64,000 nt of DNA from Cellulosimicrobium cellulans (GCF_007679345.1 NZ_VEGH01000013.1:1-64000), one strand, 5' to 3'; positions 7,507 to 16,664 are shown, counted from the stretch's first letter. The notes: generated by a model not told the origin, from the letters alone. Translations and numbers: made by a program.

Positions 7507-9419
7507 CCGGACGCCACGACGCGGCGCCCCACGACGCCGCACCGCGGGACGCCGCACCCCACGGCGCCGCACCCCACGACGCCCCACCGCAGGATCCCGC
7601 ACGCCGGCAGCCGGGCCCCCGCCCGCAGGACGCCGCGGCCGCCGAGCAGCGCGCCGCCGCGCTCGGCGTCGCCGCCCCCACGTACGGCCCGGGTCCCACC
7701 ACGACGATCCACGTCCGGGAGCCCGGCGGTCGCTCGCACCTGGAGCTCGGCACGGCGTCCGAGACCGGCGACGAGCTCGCCGACCTGCTCGACGCCGTCC
7801 TCTCCGTCGCCTCCGGCCTCGACCTGCCCGGCGTGCTCGAGCGGTTCGTCCGGGTCTCCGTGGAGCTGACCGGCGCGCGGTACGGCGCGATCAACGTGCT
7901 CGACTCCCGCGGCGAGTCGACCACCTTCGTCCAGACCGGCGTGCCCGCGGCCGCGGCCGCGATGATGGGCCACCCGCCGCACGCCCAGGGCGTCCTCGGG
8001 CACATCCCCGCGCACGGCGTCCTCAAGCTCGAGGACCTGACCGAGCACCCCGCGTTCCGGGGCTGGCCCGCGGAGCACCCGGCGATGGGCTCGTTCCTCG
8101 GCGCCGCCGTGCGCGTGCGGGAGCAGGTCTTCGGCTACCTGTACCTGTCCGAGAAGGACGGGGGGTTCACCGACAAGGACGCCACCGCCGTCATCGCCCT
8201 CGCGGCGACCGCGGGCGTCGCGGTCGCGAACGCCCAGCTGTTCGCCGAGGGCGCCCGCCGCGAGCACTGGCTGCGCGCGGGCCAGGACATCACCACGATG
8301 CTGCTGTCCGGCGCGGACGAGGAGGACGCCCTCGCCCACATCGCCGCGACCGCCCGGGACGTCGCCGACGCCGACACCGCGGCCCTCGCCCTGCCCGGCG
8401 TGGGCGGCGAGCTCCTCATCGAGCTGGCCGACGGGCACAACGCCGACGCCCTGGTCGGCGCCCAGCTCACCCCCGGCGGCCCGACGTGGTCGGTCATGGA
8501 GGACGGCCAGGGCCTGGTCATCGACTCGCTCGCGCGGTCGAGCCGGATCACCGTGCCGGCGATGCGTGCGTTCGGCTCCGCGCTGTTCGCCCCGCTGCAG
8601 ACCTCGGGCCGCGGCGTGGGCGTGCTCATCCTGCTGCGCAAGGTCGGCACCCTGGCGTTCGACCAGGGCGACCTCGTCACCGCCGAGTCGTTCGCGTCCC
8701 AGGCCGCGCTGGCGTTCGTCCTGGCGGAGGCCCGGCACGCCCAGGACCAGGCGGCTCTGCTGGACGAGCGGGAGCGGATCGCGCGCGACCTGCACGACCT
8801 GGCCATCCAGCAGCTGTTCGCGACCGGCATGCAGCTCGAGACCGTCCGCCGCCGGTCCTCGCGCGGCGTCGACCCGTCCGAGCTGACGAGCATCGTCGAG
8901 GAGGCGCTGGACAACGTCGACGCCTCGGTGCGGCAGATCCGGCAGATCGTCTACGCCCTGCGCGACCCGGACGCCGCGACCGGCATCGTCGAGCGGCTGC
9001 GCCGGGAGGCCTCCCTGGCCCGCACCGGCCTCGGCTTCGCGCCCTCGCTCATCGTGACGTTGGACGGCGAGTCGGTGCCCGACGGCGACTACATCGTCGC
9101 CGACCTGATCGACGAGCGGATCGGCCCGGACCGCACCGACGACGTCGTCGCGGTCGTGCGGGAGGGCCTGGCGAACGCCGCGCGGCACGCGCACGCGTCC
9201 TCCGTGGCGGTGCGGGTGACCGTCCGGGGCGCGGGCCCGCTCGGGACCGTGCACGTCGAGGTCGAGGACGACGGGGTCGGCCTGCCCGCCACCCGCGACC
9301 GCCGGTCCGGCACGGGCAACCTGGCCGCCCGCGCCCGGCAGCACGGCGGGACCTTCTCGCTCGGGGTCGCCCCGGGCGGGCGCGGCACGCTGCTGTCCTG
9401 GGAGGTCCCGCTCGGCTGA
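7491..9419 (+). CDS. DevS/DosS-like sensor histidine kinase with two GAF domains
   Basis: Cytoplasmic kinase of 642 residues. A His/Asp/Ala/Pro-rich head of ~90 residues with repeated HDAAP-type units precedes GAF1 (~110-250), GAF2 (~275-415), a HisKA_3 dimerisation helix with phospho-acceptor His435 in RDLHDLAIQQ, and a HATPase domain (Asn562, DDGVGLP 593-599). In DevS/DosS of Mycobacterium, GAF-A binds heme through His149 with Tyr171 on the distal side. Here His196 (EHPAM) and Tyr218 (FGYLYL) have the same 22-residue spacing in a matching context, so heme binding is plausible. The gene overlaps cydC by 16 bases. The likely partner is the DevR-like regulator at 11378-12061. The Shine-Dalgarno is weak. 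Confidence 0.88.
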   Translation: MADELTGRHDAAPHDAAPRDAAPHGAAPHDAPPQDPARRQPGPRPQDAAAAEQRAAALGVAAPTYGPGPTTTIHVREPGGRSHLELGTASETGDELADLLDAVLSVASGLDLPGVLERFVRVSVELTGARYGAINVLDSRGESTTFVQTGVPAAAAAMMGHPPHAQGVLGHIPAHGVLKLEDLTEHPAFRGWPAEHPAMGSFLGAAVRVREQVFGYLYLSEKDGGFTDKDATAVIALAATAGVAVANAQLFAEGARREHWLRAGQDITTMLLSGADEEDALAHIAATARDVADADTAALALPGVGGELLIELADGHNADALVGAQLTPGGPTWSVMEDGQGLVIDSLARSSRITVPAMRAFGSALFAPLQTSGRGVGVLILLRKVGTLAFDQGDLVTAESFASQAALAFVLAEARHAQDQAALLDERERIARDLHDLAIQQLFATGMQLETVRRRSSRGVDPSELTSIVEEALDNVDASVRQIRQIVYALRDPDAATGIVERLRREASLARTGLGFAPSLIVTLDGESVPDGDYIVADLIDERIGPDRTDDVVAVVREGLANAARHAHASSVAVRVTVRGAGPLGTVHVEVEDDGVGLPATRDRRSGTGNLAARARQHGGTFSLGVAPGGRGTLLSWEVPLG

Positions 9420-9443
9420 GCCGCCTGGGAACTGCCCGGGGTA

Positions 9444-9477
9444 TCCACAGGGGCCGTCGTCGTGCTCCGTCCCCAGG
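9444..9477. repeat. Copy 1 of TCCACAG-N11-GTGCTCCGTCCCCAGG
   Basis: This motif lies between the sensor kinase and the DUF222/HNH gene. The same two blocks, with a 10-base instead of 11-base gap, recur at 25974-26006 upstream of the toxin-antitoxin pair. The 16-base right block is identical in both. Confidence 0.6.
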
Positions 9478-9528
9478 GCGGGGGTCGGTAGCCGGGGTCG
9501 TGTCGGTGGCCGTCGGTAGTGTCGTTCC

Positions 9529-11232
9529 ATGGCAGCTGACCTGCAGGAACACCCGGATGGCGACGTGGTCGCAGCCGTGGTGCTGCCGGTCTACGGGCCC
9601 GACGGGACGTGCCTGACGGACCTCGGTCCGGACCCCGTGGTGGCAGCCGGCGGGGCGCCCCGGACGGGCGAGCAGCGGCAGGTCGAGGCGATCCGGTCCT
9701 GCCCGCCCGGACCGGTCCTGGACGCGTGGCTGCGGGACCTGGACCTGGACGTGCTGCCCTCGGCGGTCCTGGTCGAGGTGGTCGCGGCGCGGGCGCGCCT
9801 GGAGTCCCACCAGCACGCCGCGATGCTCGACGCCATCGCCGTCCTCGCCTCCCGTCAGGAGATGCGCCCCGACTGGTCCCCGCTCGCCGGTGCACCGCCC
9901 ACGCAGGCGTGCGTCGCCGGCGACGAGCTCGCGATGCGGCTGGGCTGGCCCCGGGTCACCGCGACCAGGACCGTGCACCGGGCGCTGGTCCTGGACGGGC
10001 TGCTCGGCGCCACCCGGCAGGCGCTGGAGACCGGGCACGTCGACGCCGCCAAGGCCCAGGTGCTGACCGCGGAGCTGGCCGACCTGCCGTTCCAGGTCGC
10101 GCACGCCGTGGAGGACGCGGTGCTGCCCGACGCCGACCGGTGCTCGGTCGCCCAGCTCCGGCAGCGCGTGGCGCGGGAGATCCGGCTGGTCGACCCCGAG
10201 GGCGCCGCCGGTCGCCACGACCGCGCCCGGCGGACCAGGAAGGTCTCCCACCCCCGACCCCAGCCCGACGGGATGGCCTCGATGTGGCTGGTGCTGGACG
10301 CCGCCGACGCGATCCGGGTCGACGGGGTGCTGACCCACGCCGCGAAGACCGCCAAGGCCCTGGGTGACGGCCGGACGCTGGACCAGCTGCGCGCCGACGG
10401 GCTGCGGGACCTGGTCGTCGGGGACGTGCCGGCGTCCGACGGGCCGGCGTTCGAGGTCCACCTGACCCCCGGACCACCGCAACCGCCGCAGCCGAAGCGG
10501 TCGTGGAACGGGGCCACGTCCACCGACCGCGACGGTCTGGTCCTCACCCGCCCGGTCGAGCCGATCCCGATCGCCACCCTCACCCCGCTCGGCGAGGCCG
10601 TCGCAGAGCCCGCGCGCGCCCAGGACCAACCCACGCCCGCACCCACGCCCCTGCCCGCCCGGCGTGCCTGCACCCGCTGCTCCGGCCGCCCGGGCGCCGA
10701 GGTCCGCATCACCATCCCCGCCTCGACCCTCCTGGGCCTGGACGACCAGCCCGCCCACCTCGACGGCCACGGACCCCTCGACGCCCTCGCCGCCCGCGCC
10801 CTCGCCGCCGACGGCGTCTGGCAACGGGTCGTCACCGACCCCCTCACCGACCGCGTCCTGGACGTGGGCCGCACACGCTACCGACCACCCGCCGCCCTCG
10901 ACGAGCTCGTCCGCACCCGCGACGGCACCTGCGCCGCACCCGGGTGCACCGTCCCCGCCTGCGGCTGCGACCTCGACCACACCGTCGAGTTCCACCCCCA
11001 GCCGGGCGCCGACCCCGACGCGCCCCTGGGTCGCACCGACGCCGACAACCTCGGACCCCTGTGCCACCGGCACCACCGCCTCAAGACCGACGGCGGCTTC
11101 CGGCTGCGCCAGATCGCACCCGGGCTGTTCGAGTGGATCACCCCCACCGGCCACCGGTACCTCACCCGGCCCGGCACCGGGCAGTGCCACGACGCCACGG
11201 CAGACCCCGACGACGAGCCGCCCCCGTTCTGA
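9529..11232 (+). CDS. DUF222 / HNH endonuclease domain protein (13E12-repeat family)
   Basis: A 567-residue protein of the actinobacterial family known in mycobacteria as 13E12 repeats. The N-terminal two thirds (~55-330) is the DUF222 region, including an AKAQVLTAELADLP helix; a Pro-rich linker lies near 365-380. The C-terminal HNH nuclease domain has CDLDHTVEF near 481, then a second block with NLGPLCHRHHRLKT, giving the His/Asn/His pattern plus two Cys for metal. The family is multicopy and strain-variable, and its role is unknown. It sits alone between the DevS-like kinase and the DevR-like regulator, suggesting insertion into that pair. Start ATG at 9529 has only a weak Shine-Dalgarno; TAGTGT just upstream could be a -10 box. 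Confidence 0.85.
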   Translation: MAADLQEHPDGDVVAAVVLPVYGPDGTCLTDLGPDPVVAAGGAPRTGEQRQVEAIRSCPPGPVLDAWLRDLDLDVLPSAVLVEVVAARARLESHQHAAMLDAIAVLASRQEMRPDWSPLAGAPPTQACVAGDELAMRLGWPRVTATRTVHRALVLDGLLGATRQALETGHVDAAKAQVLTAELADLPFQVAHAVEDAVLPDADRCSVAQLRQRVAREIRLVDPEGAAGRHDRARRTRKVSHPRPQPDGMASMWLVLDAADAIRVDGVLTHAAKTAKALGDGRTLDQLRADGLRDLVVGDVPASDGPAFEVHLTPGPPQPPQPKRSWNGATSTDRDGLVLTRPVEPIPIATLTPLGEAVAEPARAQDQPTPAPTPLPARRACTRCSGRPGAEVRITIPASTLLGLDDQPAHLDGHGPLDALAARALAADGVWQRVVTDPLTDRVLDVGRTRYRPPAALDELVRTRDGTCAAPGCTVPACGCDLDHTVEFHPQPGADPDAPLGRTDADNLGPLCHRHHRLKTDGGFRLRQIAPGLFEWITPTGHRYLTRPGTGQCHDATADPDDEPPPF

Positions 11233-11377
11233 CGCAGGGACGTCCCAGGGGCGAGGGCACGTCCGGGGGCGCGCCCTGCCGGTCGCGGCCACGCCGTCAC
11301 TCGCGGCCACGCCGCGAGTCGCCGCACCCGGGGCGGGTCACGCTCGATCTGAAGTCCCGGAAAGGCCCCCGCCGGCC

Positions 11378-12061
11378 TCAGGACTGATGGGTCTCCGCGC
11401 GCCAGCCGGAGTGCCGCCGGGCGGCCACCCACGCGGCCACCTGGGTGCGGCGCTGCAGGCCCATCTTGGCGAGCAGCGACGTGATGTGGTTCTTCACGGT
11501 CTTCTCGGCGACGCCGAGCCGCTCGGCGATCTCCCGGTTGGACAGGCCGTCCCCGATGAGGTCGAGGACCTTGAGCTCGCTCGGGGTGAGGTTCTCGGTC
11601 GGGTCCTCGTGGCCCGCGCGACGGCGGGTGACCGTGCGCTCGTCCAGCAGGGTGCGGCCCGCGGCGACCGCCCGCACGACGTCGGTGATCTCCGCGCCGC
11701 GGACGCTCTTGAGCAGGTAGGCGGCGGCGCCCGCCTCGAGGGCCGCGGCCAGCGCGTCGTCGTCGTCGAACGACGTGAGGACGATGGCCCGGGCGGTGGG
11801 CAGCGTCGCCCGCACCTGGGTCATGAGGTCGATCCCGGTCCCGTCCGGCAGCTGCAGGTCGACGAGCAGGACGTCGGGGTGCACGAGGCCGGCACGACGC
11901 ACGCCGTCGGCGACGGACCCGGCCTCGGCGACGACCTTCATGCCGTCGGCGCGCTCGACGACCTCGGCGATGCCCCGCCGCACGACCTCGTGGTCGTCGA
12001 CGATCATCACCGAGATCTCCCCGGAGCGGGCCGGCTGGACTGCGCTGTTCGTGGCGGACAC
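11378..12061 (-). CDS. DevR/NarL-family response regulator
   Basis: A 227-residue two-component regulator. The receiver domain starts with VMIVDDHEVVRRG and has the phospho-acceptor Asp68 in LLVDLQLPDGTG, then switch residues in IVLTSFDDD and the Lys in AYLLKSVRG. The LuxR-type DNA-binding domain (about 155-215) includes LTPSELKVLDLI and NREIAERLGVAEKTVKNHI. GTG at 12061 was chosen because upstream extension gives only low-complexity sequence. Homologues pair with DevS-type kinases; the one at 7491-9419 is the obvious candidate, although the two genes are convergent and separated by the DUF222/HNH gene. It might act on the DevR-like box in the cyd control region (inference). Confidence 0.9.
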   Translation of the reverse strand: MSATNSAVQPARSGEISVMIVDDHEVVRRGIAEVVERADGMKVVAEAGSVADGVRRAGLVHPDVLLVDLQLPDGTGIDLMTQVRATLPTARAIVLTSFDDDDALAAALEAGAAAYLLKSVRGAEITDVVRAVAAGRTLLDERTVTRRRAGHEDPTENLTPSELKVLDLIGDGLSNREIAERLGVAEKTVKNHITSLLAKMGLQRRTQVAAWVAARRHSGWRAETHQS

Positions 12062-12194
12062 GCGGTCATCGTATCCAGCCCGGCGTCCCGGCCGGGCACC
12101 GGCGCACCGGGGCCCGCGACTTCGCCCCCGCGACACCGCCAGGCCCGGGCGCGTCACATGGCGCGGGGGCGGAGGGTGCGCCACGCTCGCGTCC

Positions 12195-13142
12195 ATGACG
12201 ACGGTGCTGCTCCCCTCCTCGATCGCCCTGTCCCCCGCGGTGCCCGGCGGTGTCCGCACCGCGACGTACGACGTCGAGCAGCCGGTCCCCGAGGAGCTGG
12301 TGGACGCCGACGCCCTGGTCGCGTGGGGCAACCCGACCTCCCAGCTCGCCGACGCCGCCCGCCGGATGGGCCGGCTGCGCTGGGTGCAGACGCTGGCCGC
12401 CGGGCCGGACGCGGTGCTGGCCGCGGGCTTCGCCCCGCACGTGCAGATCACCTCGGGCCGGGGCCTGCACGACGGGCCGGTCGCCGAGCACACCCTCGCG
12501 CTCGTCCTGGCGGCGGCGCGGCGGCTGCCGGAGCTCGTGCGGGCGCAGGACCAGCACCGGTGGGCGGCCGAGCTCGGCGGGATGCAGCAGCTGCCGCACG
12601 AGGGCGGGGAGTTCCGCTCGCTGTCCGGCGCCCGGGTGCTGATCTGGGGGTTCGGCTCGATCGCGGCCCGGCTCGCGCCGCTGCTCACCGTGCTGGGCGC
12701 GCAGGTGGTCGGCGTCGCCTCCCGGTCGGGCGAGCGCGCCGGCTACCCGGTCATCACCCCCGACGAGGTGCCGCGCGCGCTGCCCGGGACCGACGTCCTC
12801 ATCGGCATCCTGCCCGCGACCGCCGCGACCCGGCGCGCGCTGGACGCCGCCGTGTTCGCCCGGCTGCCGCGCCACGCGTGGGTGGTCAACGTCGGGCGCG
12901 GGTCGACCCTGGACGAGGAGGCGCTGCTCGCTGCGGTGCAGGGTGGGCGGATCGCCGGCGCCGCGCTCGACGTGTTCCAGACCGAGCCGCTGCCGCCGAC
13001 CTCCCCGTTGTGGGACGAGCCGCGCATCCTGATCACCCCGCACGCGGCGGGCGGCCGGCCGGTGGGGGCGGACACGCTCCTGACCGACAACATCGGCGCG
13101 TTCGAGCGCGGCGAGCCGATGCGGAACCTCGTGCGCCGCTGA
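12195..13142 (+). CDS. D-isomer-specific 2-hydroxyacid dehydrogenase
   Basis: A 315-residue NAD(P)-dependent dehydrogenase of the 2-hydroxyacid/phosphoglycerate dehydrogenase superfamily. The nucleotide-binding core has the GFGSIAARLAPLL glycine motif near 156-168. Catalytic residues are visible: Arg in VNVGRGSTLDEEALLAA, Glu in FQTEPLPP and His in ITPHAAGG near the C-terminus. The substrate cannot be told from sequence; relatives include glyoxylate/hydroxypyruvate reductases. ATG at 12195 gives a normal N-terminus. It is transcribed away from the response regulator gene. Confidence 0.85.
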   Translation: MTTVLLPSSIALSPAVPGGVRTATYDVEQPVPEELVDADALVAWGNPTSQLADAARRMGRLRWVQTLAAGPDAVLAAGFAPHVQITSGRGLHDGPVAEHTLALVLAAARRLPELVRAQDQHRWAAELGGMQQLPHEGGEFRSLSGARVLIWGFGSIAARLAPLLTVLGAQVVGVASRSGERAGYPVITPDEVPRALPGTDVLIGILPATAATRRALDAAVFARLPRHAWVVNVGRGSTLDEEALLAAVQGGRIAGAALDVFQTEPLPPTSPLWDEPRILITPHAAGGRPVGADTLLTDNIGAFERGEPMRNLVRR

Positions 13143-13152
13143 GCGCGGAACC

Positions 13153-13172
13153 GTCCAGTTGGTACAGTGGAC
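13153..13172. promoter_or_regulatory. Operator-like dyad upstream of the TetR-like gene
   Basis: GTCCA-N10-TGGAC is a perfect 5-bp inverted repeat 24 bases before the start at 13197. It overlaps a possible -10 box, TACAGT at 13163-13168. TetR-family proteins often repress themselves from such sites. Confidence 0.4.
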
Positions 13173-13196
13173 TGCTCCCCGAGAGAGGAGCACCCG

Positions 13197-13955
13197 ATGA
13201 CCTCCCCCGCGCCCACCCTGCTCGACCGCGTCGACCTCCTGCCGGTCGCGCCCGGCGGGTCCGGCGTGCCTGGCAGGTCGGACCCGCGCGAGACCGTCGC
13301 CGCGCTGGCCGTCGACGGCTGCCTGCTGGGGTTCCTCGCCGAGGTGCACCCGCCGGACGACGGCTGGTGGGGCCGCGCGCTGTCGGCCGTCGCCGCGTAC
13401 GCCGGGCTGCCGGCGCCGCACCAGTGCGCGTCGAACCTGGACCTCGACCTCGAGGCCGAGCCGTTCCGCGACCCGTCCCCGCTGACCGACGCCGTGCTGC
13501 GGCTGGTCCGGGAGGGCGGCACCGAGGCCCTGACGCTGGACCGGGTGGCCGAGGAGAGCGGCCGCGACCCGGACTGGATCCTCAGCATGCACGGCTCCGT
13601 GCAGGAGCTCGTCGACGCGCTGGTCGGGCGGATCGCCGAGCAGGCGTTCGAGGACCTGCTGCCCGCGCACGACGAGCCCGAGCTGCCCGAGCTGCTGGCG
13701 GCCTGCGCGAGCTCGGAGCGGGTGGTGGCGATGGTGCGGTTCCTCGCGCTGACCGGCGTCGAGGTGGCGCCCGGGGCGGTCGAGGCGACCCGGGAGACGT
13801 CCCCGGTGACGCGCGGCGAGGACCTGACCGACCGCGCCCTGGTGGCCGCGCTGGCGCTCGACGGCTGGGCGCTCGGCTCCGCGGCGCGGCGCTACCCGTG
13901 GCCGGAGGCCGTCACCGCCGACGTCGCGGCGGAGCTGCGGGCGCTGGCGGCCTGA
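13197..13955 (+). CDS. TetR-like regulator with an extra N-terminal segment
   Basis: A 252-residue protein with a TetR-type DNA-binding region unusually placed in the middle (about 101-150): AVLRLVREGGTEALTLDRVAEESG then DPDWILSMHGSVQELVDALV. The helix-turn-helix is degenerate. Before it is a ~95-residue segment whose VAALAVDGCLLGFLAEVHP resembles VAALALDGWALGSAARRYP near the C-terminus (11 of 19 identical). This reads as a duplicated ligand-domain fragment fused ahead of a complete TetR. ATG at 13197 has GAGAGGAG six bases upstream. The ligand is unknown. It is convergent with mutM. Confidence 0.65.
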   Translation: MTSPAPTLLDRVDLLPVAPGGSGVPGRSDPRETVAALAVDGCLLGFLAEVHPPDDGWWGRALSAVAAYAGLPAPHQCASNLDLDLEAEPFRDPSPLTDAVLRLVREGGTEALTLDRVAEESGRDPDWILSMHGSVQELVDALVGRIAEQAFEDLLPAHDEPELPELLAACASSERVVAMVRFLALTGVEVAPGAVEATRETSPVTRGEDLTDRALVAALALDGWALGSAARRYPWPEAVTADVAAELRALAA

Positions 13956-13977
13956 GCGCGGGCGCTCGGGCGGGTCG

Positions 13978-14901
13978 TCAGCCGGCGGGTGCCGGCTGGC
14001 ACACCGGGCAGAAGTGGGACGACCGGTTCATGAACGGTTCCCGTACCACCGGCGTGCCGCACCGCGGGCACGGCTCGCCCGCCTGCCCGTAGACGGCCAG
14101 CGACCGGTCGAAGTAGCCCGAGGCGCCGTTCACGTTGACGTAGAGCGCGTCGAAGCTCGTCCCGCCCTGCGCCAGGGCGTCGGTCATCACCCCCGCCACA
14201 CCGTCCAGCACCCGCAGCGCGGTCGCCTGGTCCAGGTCCGCCGTCGGCGTCGCGGGGTGCGCCCGCGCGCGCCACAGGCCCTCGTCCGCGTAGATGTTGC
14301 CGACCCCGGAGACCACCGTCTGGTCCAGCACGGCGCGCTTGACCTGCGTCCGGCGGCGGCGGATCGCCCGGGCCACGGCCTCGCGGTCGACGGCCGGGTC
14401 GAGCAGGTCCCGGCCGATGTGCGCCACGGGAGCGGGCACCAGGGGCAGGTCCGAGCCGGCACCGCCCGGGCGCGCGTCCGGCGTCGGCAGCAGGTCGACC
14501 ACCGACAGGTGCCCGAACGTCCGCTGGTCCACGAAGTCGAGCGCCCCGCCGTCGTCGAGCAGCAGCCGGACCCGCAGGTGGGTGTGCGCGCCGCCCTGCT
14601 CGACGTCGGCGGGCGTGCCCCGGACCAGCAGCTGGCCGCTCATGCCGAGGTGCGCGAGCAGCGCGTCGTCCGGCGTGGCGCCCGCCGCGCCCGGGTGGTC
14701 GAGCGGGAGCCACAGGAACTTGCCGCGTCGCGCGGCGGCGGTGAGGGTGCGGCCGGCCAGGCGGCCCGCGAGGTCGTCGGGGCCGGCGAGGTGGCGGCGG
14801 ACGCTGTAGGGGCGGCGGACCTCGACCGCGCGGACGGTGCGGCCGACGACGTGGCGCTGGAGACCGTCCCGGACGGTCTCGACCTCGGGCAGCTCGGGCA
14901 C
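13978..14901 (-). CDS. mutM: Formamidopyrimidine-DNA glycosylase
   Basis: Base-excision repair enzyme that removes 8-oxoguanine and other oxidised purines and then cuts the backbone. The 307-residue protein begins [14 protein letters not shown], giving the catalytic Pro2 and Glu3 after Met removal. The conserved Lys is in [12 protein letters not shown]. The C-terminal zinc finger is intact, with [13 protein letters not shown] and HFCPVC. It begins 7 bases after rnc on the same strand, at the end of the yceD-rpmF-rnc-mutM run. Confidence 0.97.
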   Translation of the reverse strand: MPELPEVETVRDGLQRHVVGRTVRAVEVRRPYSVRRHLAGPDDLAGRLAGRTLTAAARRGKFLWLPLDHPGAAGATPDDALLAHLGMSGQLLVRGTPADVEQGGAHTHLRVRLLLDDGGALDFVDQRTFGHLSVVDLLPTPDARPGGAGSDLPLVPAPVAHIGRDLLDPAVDREAVARAIRRRRTQVKRAVLDQTVVSGVGNIYADEGLWRARAHPATPTADLDQATALRVLDGVAGVMTDALAQGGTSFDALYVNVNGASGYFDRSLAVYGQAGEPCPRCGTPVVREPFMNRSSHFCPVCQPAPAG

Positions 14902-14908
14902 GCCGGCG

Positions 14909-15703
14909 TCAGTCCGCGGCGGGCGCGGCCAGCGCGTCGGCCGCGGAGGCCGGCTCGCCGTCGACGGTGGCCCCGTCGGGGGCGGCGGACTCGGCGGCGG
15001 GTGCGGCCTCGTCGGACCCCGCCCTCGCGCTCAGCGCGGTGTAGGCGAGCTCGGCCGCCCGCTGCTCCGCGAGCTTCTTGGCGGTGCCGGTCCCGGTGCC
15101 GTAGACGCCGCCGGCGACGACGGCCTCGGCCGTGAACACCCGGGCGTGGTCGGGGCCGGCGCTGGCCACCTGGTAGGTCGGGGCGCCCATGCCGAGCGTC
15201 GCGGTGAGCTCCTGCAGGCTCGTCTTCCAGTCGAGCCCCGCGCCCAGGTCGGCCGCCTGGGCCAGCCGGGGGCCGACCAGGCGCATGACGATCTCGCGGG
15301 AGACCTCGAGCCCGTGCGACAGGTAGACGGCGCCGAACAGCGCCTCGAGGGTGTCGGACAGGATCGAGTCCTTGTCCCGCCCGCCCGTGGCGAGCTCCCC
15401 CTTGCCGAGCAGCACGTAGGACCCGAGGTCCAGCGCGCGGGCCACCTCGGCCAGCGCGCGCTGCGACACCGTCGCCGCGCGCATCTTCGCGAGCTCGCCC
15501 TCGGACTGCCCGGGGTGCCGGCGGTACAGGTCCTCGGTGACGACCAGCCCGAGCACGGTGTCCCCGAGGAACTCCAGGCGCTCGTTGGTCGGGATGCCGC
15601 CCGCCTCGTGGGCGAACGACCGGTGCGTGAGCGCCAGCACCAGCAGCTCGGGGTCCAGGTGGACCCCGAGCTGCTGGGCGAGCTGTGCTGCGGTGGTGCT
15701 CAT
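14909..15703 (-). CDS. rnc: Ribonuclease III
   Basis: Double-stranded RNA endonuclease for rRNA precursor and mRNA processing, 264 residues. The catalytic signature [13 protein letters not shown] sits at 41-53, with further acidic metal ligands in [13 protein letters not shown] dsRNA-binding domain follows (about 157-225, [10 protein letters not shown] through [15 protein letters not shown]). The last ~40 residues form an Ala/Asp/Glu-rich tail not needed for the fold. Order rpmF-rnc-mutM matches other actinobacteria. Confidence 0.97.
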   Translation of the reverse strand: MSTTAAQLAQQLGVHLDPELLVLALTHRSFAHEAGGIPTNERLEFLGDTVLGLVVTEDLYRRHPGQSEGELAKMRAATVSQRALAEVARALDLGSYVLLGKGELATGGRDKDSILSDTLEALFGAVYLSHGLEVSREIVMRLVGPRLAQAADLGAGLDWKTSLQELTATLGMGAPTYQVASAGPDHARVFTAEAVVAGGVYGTGTGTAKKLAEQRAAELAYTALSARAGSDEAAPAAESAAPDGATVDGEPASAADALAAPAAD

Positions 15704-15763
15704 CGTGCGGCGGCCCGCGCCCTCCGGTGCGTCACCGGGGCGCCGGGCCTGCGGCGCGTCGGC

Positions 15764-15958
15764 TCAGCCGGCGTGCTCGGTCCGCATCGCCTCGGCGTAG
15801 CGCCGACCGGCGTAGGCGCCGCACGTCGGGCACGCCTGGTGCGGGCGCATGTTCGACTGGCACTGCGGGCAGGTGCTGAGCGTCGTGGCAGTGGTCTTCC
15901 ACTGCGACCGACGCGCACGGGTGTTGCTGCGCGACATCTTGCGCTTCGGAACAGCCAC
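15764..15958 (-). CDS. rpmF: 50S ribosomal protein L32
   Basis: A 64-residue basic ribosomal protein beginning MAVPKRKMSRSNTRARRSQW. Four cysteines, CPQC and then CPTC, make a zinc ribbon, so this is the zinc-binding form of L32. It lies 2 bases after yceD, the widespread yceD-rpmF pairing. Confidence 0.97.
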   Translation of the reverse strand: MAVPKRKMSRSNTRARRSQWKTTATTLSTCPQCQSNMRPHQACPTCGAYAGRRYAEAMRTEHAG

Positions 15959-15960
15959 GG

Positions 15961-16539
15961 CTAGCTCTCTCTCTTCTCGTCAAGCGTGCTCTGCAGGCCA
16001 CCGAGGGCGGCCCACCGAGGATCAAGGGTCTCATGGGAATGCTGCGGGTCGTCCGCGAGGTGCGCCCCGCAGATGGAGCACAGCCCGGGGCAGTCGTCCC
16101 GGCACAACGGCTGGAACGGTAGCGCAGTCACGACCGCGTCCCGAACCAGGGGCTCCACGTCGACCAGGTCGCCGTCGAGCTCGGGGAGGTCCTCCTCGTC
16201 GTCACCGCTGTCCTTCGCGGCCTCCGCACGACCGGGGTAGACGAACAGCTCCTGGACGCGGACGTCGAGATCCTCGACCACCTCGTCCAGGCAGCGCACG
16301 CACTCCCCGAGCGCCCGGGCCCGCACGGAGCCGGAGACGAACACCCCCTCCATGACGGCCTCGAGCTGGAGGTCCAGCTCGACGTCGTCGCCGACGGGGA
16401 CGCCGATCACGTCGGTGCCGAGATCCTCCGGAGCGGGCACCGTGACGCGGGTACGCCGCATCGATCCCGGACGTCGGCCGAGCTCGTGGGTGTCGAGCAC
16501 GAACGGCGAGCGGGGATCGAGGTGGTTGGCGCGCTCCAC
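15961..16539 (-). CDS. YceD-family (DUF177) protein
   Basis: A 192-residue protein of the YceD/DUF177 family, linked to 23S rRNA and large-subunit maturation in bacteria and plastids. The middle has ECVRCLDEVVEDLDVRVQELFVYP. The C-terminus carries a Cys cluster, FQPLCRDDCPGLCSICGAHL, typical of the family and probably metal-binding. It is followed at once by rpmF. ATG at 16539 gives MERANHLDPRSPFVLDTHELG, the usual start. The 125 bases before it probably hold the promoter for the yceD-mutM run. Confidence 0.92.
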   Translation of the reverse strand: MERANHLDPRSPFVLDTHELGRRPGSMRRTRVTVPAPEDLGTDVIGVPVGDDVELDLQLEAVMEGVFVSGSVRARALGECVRCLDEVVEDLDVRVQELFVYPGRAEAAKDSGDDEEDLPELDGDLVDVEPLVRDAVVTALPFQPLCRDDCPGLCSICGAHLADDPQHSHETLDPRWAALGGLQSTLDEKRES

Positions 16540-16664
16540 TGTCCCTGTTCCTGTCGTGAGGGGTCTCGGCCCCTGCGATGACCGGCGGGACCAACGGTCG
16601 ATCCTACGGCACGTGCCCCGGTCCGCCCAATCGCCCCGCGCGCGGCCTGGGTCACACCGGCCGG

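Noticed and set aside
9529..11232. Homing endonuclease or intron/intein-borne HNH gene
   Set aside because: It is a free-standing DUF222/HNH protein and no flanking split gene or intron boundary is seen.
12062..12194. Small gene in the gap before the hydroxyacid dehydrogenase
   Set aside because: No frame of supportable length with a ribosome binding site was found.
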